From: Sphingomonas melonis
GTDB lineage: Bacteria > Pseudomonadota > Alphaproteobacteria > Sphingomonadales > Sphingomonadaceae
Direction of reading: 5' to 3'
Length of the DNA: 64,000 bases
Assembly (NCBI RefSeq): GCF_013409985.1
Contig: NZ_JACCBY010000005.1
Span: 1-64,000 of the forward strand
Shown piece after piece: positions 9,325-16,449 of this stretch; the stretch's first letter is position 1, and the number at the start of each line of letters is the position of its first letter. The notes under the pieces are model-generated. The model was not told the DNA's origin, did not search any database, and saw nothing but the letters and a program-made list of their open reading frames with translations. Both the position numbers and the translations under genes were made by a program.

Positions 9325-12240
9325 TCAGGCGCCGCGGATGCTGACCCCGCCGACGAGGCCGGACGGCCGTCCCGCCTCCGGTTCGACGATCAGCACGATG
9401 GTCCGTTCGCCGCCGCCCGGCGGCAGGACCGCCTCGATCGGCGCGGTTGCCGCGACGGTCTTGCCGGCGAGCTTGCGCCCGTCGACCCACAGTTCGGCAC
9501 GCCCGGCGACCGCCGCGAAGACGATCCGTCCTCCACGCGCCGCGACCGCGCGCACCGGCGTGACGCGCGCGCGATAGACCTGCCAGCCACCCTGCGCCTC
9601 GGCAGGCGTCGGGGTGCCGCCACGCACGAAGGCCCAGCTGTTGTTGTCGTCGGACGCCGGCGCAAGCGACGGATCGGGCCGCGCCGGCAGCAGCGGCGAG
9701 CGCCGCCAGTCGTCGATCGTCCGCACCGGCGCCAGCGGCGCCACCTGCGCCCGTGCCTGCGCCGCCAGCCGATCGATGGTCAGGCTCGCCGGCTTCAGCC
9801 CGGGCGCGGTCGCGCGCAAGGTGATGCGGCCCCGCCCATCGGCATCGGCCTGCACGATCACCTGCGCCAGCCCGTTGAACAGCGACCGTACGCCGCTGGT
9901 CGGACTGTCGCCCTTCTCGGATTCGTGACTGTTGGGATCGCCGTTGCCGACACCGATGATCGTCGCGCCGGCGACGGTGAAGCGCGTCGGCAGATTGGCG
10001 GTCGGCACATGCCGCCCGCGCGCGTCGACCGCGTCGATCGTCACCGGCTGCACGTCCTCGCCGTCGCCCGCCATCGCGCGCCGCGCCGGCGTCAGCCGCA
10101 GCGCGACCGGCGGCCCCGCCGTCTCATGCCCGGCACGCGCCACCTCGCGCCCGCCGGACATCGCGATCACCTCGATCGTGCCGGGCGCATAGGGCACGGT
10201 GAAGCTGTTGCCCATCAACCGGTCGACCGCCGCCTCGCCGACGACGCGGCCGTTGAGCTTGAGCACGATCCGCTCGGCATTGGACAGCACGAGCACCGGC
10301 ACCGGCTGCCCCTCGCGTCCCGGCCAGGTCCAATGCGGGGCGAGGCCGATGACCGCCGTATCGTCGATCCAGCCGGCGCGGTGGATGTCATAGGCGGTCT
10401 TGCGGAAGCCGCAGAGGTCGAGGATGCCGAAGAAGCTGGCGATCGTCGGCCACACGTGCGGCGTCGGCTCGCCATGATAGTCGAACCCGGTCCACACGAA
10501 GCCGCCGGCGACGAACGGCCGCGTGGCGATCGCCGCCCAGCCCTTGCGATGCGTCTCGCCCCAGCCGGCGGCATCGTCGTCCATCGACGAGCGGATGTGC
10601 TGGTCGGGGATCGTCGCATAGGCGCCGCGCGTCTCGAATGCGCTGGTATCCTCCGAGCTGGTCATCGGCTTGGTCGGGTTGAGCGCGTGGAACTTGTCGT
10701 AGTCGCCCGGATAATAATTGAAGCCGACGACGTCGACGACGCTCGAGACGTTCTCGGGATTGAAGAACGAGCCGTTCATCGCCGCGGTGACCGGCCGGCT
10801 GTCGTCGAGCCGCTTCACCGCCGCCGCCATCCGCCGCACCATCTGCACGCCCGCCGCGGTGCCCTGCATCGGCTCCTCGTTGAACACCGACCACAGGATG
10901 ACGCTCGGGTGGTTGCGGTCGCGCCGCACCAGCCATTCGAGCTGCGCCATATAATCGGGCGAGGGATTGAAGTTGCGGTTCTCGTCCATGACGAGGAACC
11001 CCATCCGGTCGCACAGGTCGAGGAAGGCGACCGGCGGCGCATTGTGCGAACAGCGGATCGCGTTGCAGCCCAGTTCCTTGAGCCGCTCGAGCCGCCAGGC
11101 GAGCAGGCCGTCGGGCAACGCGACGCCGACGCCGGCATGGTCGTGGTGGATGCACACGCCCTTCAGCTTGACGGGCGTGTCGTTGACGAACAGCCCCTTG
11201 TCGGCGTCGAAACGGATCGTGCGGAAGCCGATCGGCACCCGGCGGCGATCGACCACGGCGCCGTCCCGCTCCAGCGTCACCGCGACCGTATAGAGCGTCG
11301 GCGTCTCGACCGACCAGCGGCGCGGCGCAGCGACCGGCATCACCGCCTGCATCACCGCCTCGTCCAGCGGCGCGACCGTCACCGGCGGCAGGGCGATGGT
11401 CGCGATCGTGCGGCCGTCGGGATCGATCAGGCTGGCGACCGCCCGTACCGTTACCGGTGCCGCCTCGGTCGAGCGTATCGTCACCGCGACGGGCACCGTC
11501 CAGCCGCCATCCGCGCCCCGCCGCGGGTCGCAATGCACCCCGTCGGTGACGATCGACACCGGCGCGCGCGTCGCCAGCCAGGCGTGGCGGTACAGGCCGG
11601 CGCCTTCGTACCACCAGCCCTCCATCGCCTCGGCATCGACGCGGATCGCGACGACGTTGCTCTCGTCGCCGAACCGCGCGAACGGCGTGATGTCGATATA
11701 GACGCTGCTATAGCCCGACCAATTGTGCGCGACGACGCTGCCGTTGACCCAGATCGTCGCGTTGGTCGCGATGCCGTCGAACTGCAATTCCAGGTACTGG
11801 CCGCGGCTGGCGGGATCGAGGCGGAAGCTGCGGCGATACCAGCCGATGCCGCGCGGCCGATAGCCCTGCGCGACGTTCGCCGTCTCGACGAACGGCTGGA
11901 ACGACGCCCAATCGTGCGGCAGCGTCACCGTCGGCCATTCGCTGTCGTCATAGTCCATCGCCGCGGCGCCGCTGGCGTTGCCGGCCTTGGCGCGCAGATA
12001 GGTCTCGTTATGCGTCGTCGGCGGTGGCACGGGGATGTCGCCCTCGTGGAACCGCCAGCCCTGATCGAAGCCGATCCGCGTCGCATCGCCGAGCGGCAGC
12101 GGCGGCAACAGACCGTCGACCGGCGCCGGCATCGGCAGCGCGCCGTAGCGGCTGGCCGGCGCCGCCAGCGCGGCGCCCGGCAGGGACAGCGTCAGACCAG
12201 CGCCGGCGGACCCGAGAAGCTGCCGCCGGTCGATCGTCAT
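9325..12240 (-). CDS. GH2 glycoside hydrolase, beta-galactosidase-like, Tat-exported
   Basis: I start the protein at the ATG at 12240 (971 residues) because it follows nagA with an ATGA overlap and opens a twin-arginine signal (I-D-R-R-Q-L-L-G-S-A-G). The GH2 sugar-binding, Ig-like and barrel domains follow. The acid/base glutamate is near E453 (S-V-F-N-E-E-P) and the likely nucleophile near E528 (K-P-M-T-S-S-E-D). The C-terminal third has the add-on domains common in bacterial GH2 beta-galactosidases, including a stretch beginning V-L-V-L-S-N-A-E. In this locus a role in taking galactose off N-glycan antennae fits. Specificity within GH2 cannot be proven from sequence. The protein acts in the periplasm or at the surface, unlike its cytosolic operon partners. 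Confidence 0.88.
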   Translation of the reverse strand: MTIDRRQLLGSAGAGLTLSLPGAALAAPASRYGALPMPAPVDGLLPPLPLGDATRIGFDQGWRFHEGDIPVPPPTTHNETYLRAKAGNASGAAAMDYDDSEWPTVTLPHDWASFQPFVETANVAQGYRPRGIGWYRRSFRLDPASRGQYLELQFDGIATNATIWVNGSVVAHNWSGYSSVYIDITPFARFGDESNVVAIRVDAEAMEGWWYEGAGLYRHAWLATRAPVSIVTDGVHCDPRRGADGGWTVPVAVTIRSTEAAPVTVRAVASLIDPDGRTIATIALPPVTVAPLDEAVMQAVMPVAAPRRWSVETPTLYTVAVTLERDGAVVDRRRVPIGFRTIRFDADKGLFVNDTPVKLKGVCIHHDHAGVGVALPDGLLAWRLERLKELGCNAIRCSHNAPPVAFLDLCDRMGFLVMDENRNFNPSPDYMAQLEWLVRRDRNHPSVILWSVFNEEPMQGTAAGVQMVRRMAAAVKRLDDSRPVTAAMNGSFFNPENVSSVVDVVGFNYYPGDYDKFHALNPTKPMTSSEDTSAFETRGAYATIPDQHIRSSMDDDAAGWGETHRKGWAAIATRPFVAGGFVWTGFDYHGEPTPHVWPTIASFFGILDLCGFRKTAYDIHRAGWIDDTAVIGLAPHWTWPGREGQPVPVLVLSNAERIVLKLNGRVVGEAAVDRLMGNSFTVPYAPGTIEVIAMSGGREVARAGHETAGPPVALRLTPARRAMAGDGEDVQPVTIDAVDARGRHVPTANLPTRFTVAGATIIGVGNGDPNSHESEKGDSPTSGVRSLFNGLAQVIVQADADGRGRITLRATAPGLKPASLTIDRLAAQARAQVAPLAPVRTIDDWRRSPLLPARPDPSLAPASDDNNSWAFVRGGTPTPAEAQGGWQVYRARVTPVRAVAARGGRIVFAAVAGRAELWVDGRKLAGKTVAATAPIEAVLPPGGGERTIVLIVEPEAGRPSGLVGGVSIRGA

Positions 12241-13373
12241 ACCTGTCGTCCTCCGATGGTCGTCGCGACCGGCGCCATCGCCGCGGTCAGTTGCACCCAA
12301 TCGGCGCGCAGGCCCACGGCGAGCGTGCCGCGCTCCGCCTCCAGCCCCAGGAACGCCGCCGGATTGGCCGCCGCGAGCCGCGCCGCCACCGCCGGCCCCA
12401 GCCCGAGCATGCCCATCGCATTGGCCACCGCCGCCGCCATGTCGAGGTCCGAGCCGGCCAGCGTGCCGTCCTCATAGGAGCAGATGCCGTCGCGGACGCG
12501 GATCTGCCGGCCCTGCAGCACGAAATCCTTCACCTCGGCGCCGACCGACGACATTGCGTCGGTGACCAGCATCATCCGCTCGATGCCGCGCGCGCGCAGC
12601 GCGATGCGCAGCACCGCCGGCGCGACATGGACGCCGTCGACGATCAGCCCGCACCACGGCCGCGGATCGTCGAGCGCCGCGCCGACCAGACCGGGGGTGC
12701 GCTGCACCATCGCCGGCATCGCGTTGAACAGATGGGTGATACCGCTGAGGCCCGCATCGAACGCCGCCAGCGCGCCGTCATAGCCGACCTCGGTATGGCC
12801 GGCGCTGACCCGCACCCCCGCCGCGCTGAGTGCGGCGATATCATCGATATGCGCCAGTTCGGGCGCCAGCGTCACGATCACCTTGCCGCGGCGCGGCCGG
12901 GTGAGCAGCGCGACCATCTCGGCGTCGAGCAGGCGAAAGCGCGTGGGATCGTGGATGCCCTTGCGCGCGACGTTGAGCCACGGCCCCTCGATATGGACGC
13001 CGACCACGCCGGGGACGCCCGCCGCGATCGCATCGTCCACCGCATCGAGCGCGAGCGCGATCCGGTCGGGCGTGTCGCTGATCAGCGTCGGCAGCAGCGC
13101 GGTGGTGCCATAGCGCGCGTGCGCCTCGGCGATCGCGCGTACGCCATCGACATTGGTCTCGTCGTTGAACAGCACGCCGCCGCCGCCGTTGACCTGCGTG
13201 TCGATGAAGCCGGGCATCAGCCAGCCGCCGTCGAGGTCGACCGCATCGCGCGCCTCCCCGTCGAGCGGGCGGATCGATGCGATCCGGTCCCCGCTGACGA
13301 CGATCTCCGCGCCGCGCCACACCGCATCGGCCACGACGACGTGACCGTTGGTGAACCGATATGCCTCGCTCAT
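12237..13373 (-). CDS. nagA: N-acetylglucosamine-6-phosphate deacetylase
   Basis: The 378-residue enzyme deacetylates GlcNAc-6-phosphate to glucosamine-6-phosphate in the cytosol. Amidohydrolase landmarks are visible. They are M-P-G-F-I-D-T-Q-V-N-G near the start, the metal-binding glutamate in V-H-I-E-G-P, histidines in S-A-G-H-T-E and T-H-L-F-N-A-M, and the catalytic aspartate in V-T-D-A-M-S-S-V-G. The longer open frame upstream is rejected, because ATG 13373 overlaps the deaminase stop by 4 bp (ATGA) and gives the usual NagA length. It is the middle gene of a tightly coupled run that ends with the GH2 gene. Confidence 0.95.
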   Translation of the reverse strand: MSEAYRFTNGHVVVADAVWRGAEIVVSGDRIASIRPLDGEARDAVDLDGGWLMPGFIDTQVNGGGGVLFNDETNVDGVRAIAEAHARYGTTALLPTLISDTPDRIALALDAVDDAIAAGVPGVVGVHIEGPWLNVARKGIHDPTRFRLLDAEMVALLTRPRRGKVIVTLAPELAHIDDIAALSAAGVRVSAGHTEVGYDGALAAFDAGLSGITHLFNAMPAMVQRTPGLVGAALDDPRPWCGLIVDGVHVAPAVLRIALRARGIERMMLVTDAMSSVGAEVKDFVLQGRQIRVRDGICSYEDGTLAGSDLDMAAAVANAMGMLGLGPAVAARLAAANPAAFLGLEAERGTLAVGLRADWVQLTAAMAPVATTIGGRQV

Positions 13374-14389
13374 AGCGTGCGCGTCACCTTGGCGAGGTGC
13401 GGCGGCGTGTCGGGATCGAGCCCGCGCCGGCGCGACAGCGCCTCGGCGAGGCCGTAGAAGCTCGCCAGCATCAGGATCGGCTGCACCGCCGGATGCGCGT
13501 CGAGCGCGGGTAGGTTCGCGCGTGCATCGCCGGCATGCGCCGACAGCACCGTCGCGCCGCGCCCGGCGAAGGTTTCCGCCACCGCCATCACGTCGTCGCC
13601 CGCCGCGTCGGAGGTCGCCAGCGCCAGCACCGGAAAGCCTTCGCCGACGATCGCCATCGGTCCGTGCCGCACCTCCGCCGCGCTGAACGGCTCGGCCTGC
13701 ACCTGGCAGGTTTCCTTGAGCTTGAGCGCGCATTCCTGCGCGACGCCGAAGCCATAGCCGCGGCCGATCACGAACATCTGCTTCGCCGCGGCGAGCGGCT
13801 CGACGCCCGCGCTCCAGTCGAGCGCCACCGCCCGTTCCAGTTGCTCGGGCAGCGCCGCCACCGCCGCGGTCAGCGCCTCGTCGCCCGACCAGGCCGCGAC
13901 CAAAGCCGCCAGCCCCGCCATCGCCGCGATGCACGATTTGGTCGCCGCGACCGACCGCTCCGGTCCGGCGCTCAGCGCGAGCAGCGTGTCCGCCATCTCG
14001 GCGAGCGGCGACGTCTCGTCATTGACCAGCGCGACGACTTCGGCGCCCGCCTTGGCATAGGCCTCGACGGTGGCGAGCAGGTCCGGGCTGCGCCCCGATT
14101 GCGAGATCGCGATGCACAAGGCCCGCCGCGTCGTCACCGGCGCATCGAACAGCGACACCACCGACGGCGCAGCCGAGGCGACCGGCACGCCGATCAGCGT
14201 CTCGATCAGATATTTGCCGTACATCGCCGCATGGTCCGACGATCCGCGCGCGCAGGTCACCACGACGTCGGGCGGCGTGGCGCGCAGCCGCTCGCCGAGC
14301 GCGCGCAGCGCCTCGGCGTTGCGCGCTACCAGCCGTGCGACGGTCGCTCCCGCCTCCAGCGTCTCGGCGCGCATCAGCGTGCCCGTCAT
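13370..14389 (-). CDS. nagB-II: SIS-domain glucosamine-6-phosphate deaminase (NagB-II type)
   Basis: The protein (339 residues from the ATG at 14389) has two sugar-isomerase (SIS) domains, as in the isomerase half of GlmS, and no glutaminase domain. Visible motifs are C-A-R-G-S-S-D-H-A-A, A-I-S-Q-S-G-R-S-P-D and A-L-K-L-K-E-T. The catalytic-region stretch E-V-R-H-G-P follows. Such proteins next to nagA act as non-homologous replacements of classical NagB, turning glucosamine-6-phosphate into fructose-6-phosphate and ammonia. An AgaS-like role is the alternative. A GTG at 14404 is an alternative start; neither has a strong ribosome-binding site. Confidence 0.85.
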   Translation of the reverse strand: MTGTLMRAETLEAGATVARLVARNAEALRALGERLRATPPDVVVTCARGSSDHAAMYGKYLIETLIGVPVASAAPSVVSLFDAPVTTRRALCIAISQSGRSPDLLATVEAYAKAGAEVVALVNDETSPLAEMADTLLALSAGPERSVAATKSCIAAMAGLAALVAAWSGDEALTAAVAALPEQLERAVALDWSAGVEPLAAAKQMFVIGRGYGFGVAQECALKLKETCQVQAEPFSAAEVRHGPMAIVGEGFPVLALATSDAAGDDVMAVAETFAGRGATVLSAHAGDARANLPALDAHPAVQPILMLASFYGLAEALSRRRGLDPDTPPHLAKVTRTL

Positions 14390-14429
14390 CGTATCGGTCG
14401 TCACTTGGATCAGGGCCCCCGGGCGTGTG

Positions 14430-15167
14430 TCAGCTATCGGCGAGCTCGGCCACGAAATCGTAGCTGTCGCCGCGGTAATAGGATCGGGTGAATTCGACGG
14501 CACGGCCGTCGCGCAGGAAACCGCGCCGCTCGATCAGCAATCCGGGCGACCCCGGATCGACGCCGAGCATCCGCGCATGGTCGGTGCCGAACGGCACCGC
14601 GCGCAGCCGCTGCAACGCGCGCACCGGACGATGCCCCGCCTCGGTCAGCGCCGCGTAGAGCGACGCGTCGACCGCTTCGAGCGAGGGCAGGCAGAAGCCG
14701 GCGATCGTCGCCACCTCCAGCGCCATCGGCACCTCGTCGGCGAAGCGCAGCCGCTGGAAGCGGTACACCGGCGCGCTCGGCGACAGCGCCAGCGCCATCG
14801 CTTCCTCGGGGCTGACCGTGCCGACGCTGCGCGATACCCAGCTGCTGCTCGGCACCAGCCCGCGGGCGATCATGTCCTCGGTGAACGACGACAATTTGCT
14901 GAAATTCTTCTCGACGCGGCCGGCGACGAAGGTGCCCGCGCCACGCCGGCGGGTGAGCAGCCCCTCTTCGACCAGCCCCTCGATCGCCTTGCGTACGGTG
15001 ATCCGCGATACGCCATATTCGACCGCGAGATCGCGCTCGGCCGGAATGGCATCGCCGCGCGTGATCACCTCGCCGCCGATCGCGTCGCGGATGAGCTGTT
15101 GCAGCTGGAGATAGAGCGGTGAGGGATTGTCGGCACGAAAACGCCCCACCCGGCTCACGAAACTCAT
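14430..15167 (-). CDS. GntR/HutC-family transcriptional regulator (NagR/NagQ-like)
   Basis: The 245-residue protein has an N-terminal winged helix of the GntR type. It runs from P-L-Y-L-Q-L-Q-Q-L-I through Y-G-V-S-R-I-T-V-R-K-A-I to R-R-G-A-G-T-F-V. A C-terminal UTRA effector domain follows, starting about residue 85 and ending R-S-Y-Y-R-G-D-S-Y-D-F. HutC-type regulators beside nagA usually sense GlcNAc-6-phosphate or GlcN-6-phosphate and repress the locus until the sugar appears. It probably binds the TGGTAT-type sites noted in this locus. A good AGGGAGTGAAGG site precedes the ATG. It lies 40 bp before the deaminase and is likely co-transcribed with it. Confidence 0.9.
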   Translation of the reverse strand: MSFVSRVGRFRADNPSPLYLQLQQLIRDAIGGEVITRGDAIPAERDLAVEYGVSRITVRKAIEGLVEEGLLTRRRGAGTFVAGRVEKNFSKLSSFTEDMIARGLVPSSSWVSRSVGTVSPEEAMALALSPSAPVYRFQRLRFADEVPMALEVATIAGFCLPSLEAVDASLYAALTEAGHRPVRALQRLRAVPFGTDHARMLGVDPGSPGLLIERRGFLRDGRAVEFTRSYYRGDSYDFVAELADS

Positions 15168-15223
15168 CCTTCACTCCCTGTTCTGCTGCCTGTGGCGTCA
15201 AGGGGTGCCACGGCTCGCAGAGC

Positions 15224-15238
15224 GGCGCCAGTGGCGCC
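15224..15238. promoter_or_regulatory. 7-bp perfect palindrome between cutC and the regulator gene
   Basis: GGCGCCA-G-TGGCGCC lies in the 76-bp gap upstream of the GntR gene. It may be an operator for autoregulation or a small hairpin. It differs from the TGGTAT half-sites elsewhere in the locus. Confidence 0.3.
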
Positions 15239-15243
15239 TTGCC

Positions 15244-16020
15244 CTACAATTGTCTTAGATTGGACTTGTCGTCAATCACCTGCCGCAGTTGTGCGACCAG
15301 CCGACGGCTCGTCACCCGCGGCAGCGGGCCGAAGTCGATCCGCCCCGGATCGATTGCCGCGGCCGGTTCGCTCGCCGAGCCATGGACCGCCTGCACCCCG
15401 GTCGCCGCGACGAGATCGGCGACGTTGCCCGGGGCGACGCCCGCGCCCGCCATCACCACCAGCCGCCCCGCCGCCCGCTCGACCATGCGCGCGATCGTCG
15501 CCGCGCCCGCCGGTGCGGAGAGCGCGCCGCCCGAGGTCAGGATATGGTCGAAACCGAGTGCCACCGCCTCCTCCACCGCCGCGACGGGATCGTCGACCAC
15601 ATCGATCGCGCGATGCAGCGTCAACCCGATGGGCGAGGCCGGCAGCGCCGCACGCCAGGCGGCCAGCGCCTCCCGGTCGAGCCGCCCGCCCCGCGTCGCG
15701 CCGAACACCAGCCCCTGCACGCCCGCCGCCAGCAATGCTGTCGCCTCGCGCTGCGCCAGCGCCAGGTCCGCCGCGTCATAGTCGAAGCCGCCTTGCCGCG
15801 GCCGCACCATCGCGCGCACCGGAATGCCCGCCGGCCGCGCCACCGCCAGCACCGCCTCGACCAGCCCCGCCGACGGCGTCAGCCCGCCGAGCGCCAGCGC
15901 CGCGCACAATTCGATCCGGTCGCACCCGCCGGCGATCGCCGCCGCCGCCCCTTCCGGCGATTCGACGCACACTTCCAGCGCGATCCGCGGGGGATCGCCA
16001 GCACCGGCAGACGCGACCAT
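15244..16020 (-). CDS. cutC: CutC family protein
   Basis: The 258-residue protein is a CutC TIM-barrel. Its N-terminus reads A-L-E-V-C-V-E-S-P-E-G and then G-G-C-D-R-I-E-L-C. The family core R-A-M-V-R-P-R and L-T-L-H-R-A-I-D is present, as are H-I-L-T-S-G-G and V-M-A-G-A-G-V. The family was named for copper homeostasis in E. coli, but that role is disputed. Here it is the first gene of a GlcNAc/N-glycan operon with no copper gene nearby. A role in sugar metabolism is therefore more likely by context (inference). It is transcribed away from the TonB-dependent receptor. Confidence 0.88.
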   Translation of the reverse strand: MVASAGAGDPPRIALEVCVESPEGAAAAIAGGCDRIELCAALALGGLTPSAGLVEAVLAVARPAGIPVRAMVRPRQGGFDYDAADLALAQREATALLAAGVQGLVFGATRGGRLDREALAAWRAALPASPIGLTLHRAIDVVDDPVAAVEEAVALGFDHILTSGGALSAPAGAATIARMVERAAGRLVVMAGAGVAPGNVADLVAATGVQAVHGSASEPAAAIDPGRIDFGPLPRVTSRRLVAQLRQVIDDKSNLRQL

Positions 16021-16449
16021 GTTCTTCCTCCGACAATCCGAAACGGCATGCGATCACGCGCGGGAAAGCGGCTTTACGGGCATATCGCAACCCTTGATCG
16101 TCGCGAACCGCTGCGGGGACGCGGATTGGCATGCCGGTCACCAGACCAGGCGCCGGTGCGCGGTTTCGATCGACGTCCTGATACAAACCATTGATCGGGC
16201 GAAGAATTACCACATCGCCGCCCCGCCCCGGACCGAGCGGCGCCTACCCCATCCCGCACAACTCACCCCGTTTTAGAAACAAATGTGACACATTTCGCTG
16301 CGGCGATTGGTTTACATTGGTTATACCTTATCCGGCATAGACGGACGATGCCGCAACGGCGGGTCCGCCACGCCTGTCGCCGGCGCATGCGACAGTTTGG
16401 GATTGGGGGGCACGCAGCCGGGCGTGTTCCGCGAAGGGGACTGAACCTT
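16021..16449. promoter_or_regulatory. divergent control region between cutC and the TonB receptor
   Basis: These 429 bases hold the promoters of both halves of the glycan locus. A candidate regulator site, TTGGTTTACATTGGTTATACC, lies at 16307-16327, with two GGTT half-sites 10 bases apart. A related sequence (AATGGTTTGTATCA on the minus strand) lies at about 16187-16200. Both fit a GntR/UTRA-type regulator but are unproven. No gene is seen here. Confidence 0.5.

Noticed and set aside
9070..12477. Very long open frame opposite the GH2 and nagA genes
   Set aside because: It is antisense to two genes with intact catalytic motifs and is Arg/Gly/His-rich, a usual by-product of high-GC codon use.
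13409..13460. Possible extra promoter or hairpin inside the deaminase gene end
   Set aside because: The GC-rich pairs there are explained by coding sequence.
12237..13934. Longer nagA reading frame starting at 13934
   Set aside because: The extra 187 residues lie opposite phase to the deaminase gene and have no NagA similarity; the ATGA overlap at 13373 fits.
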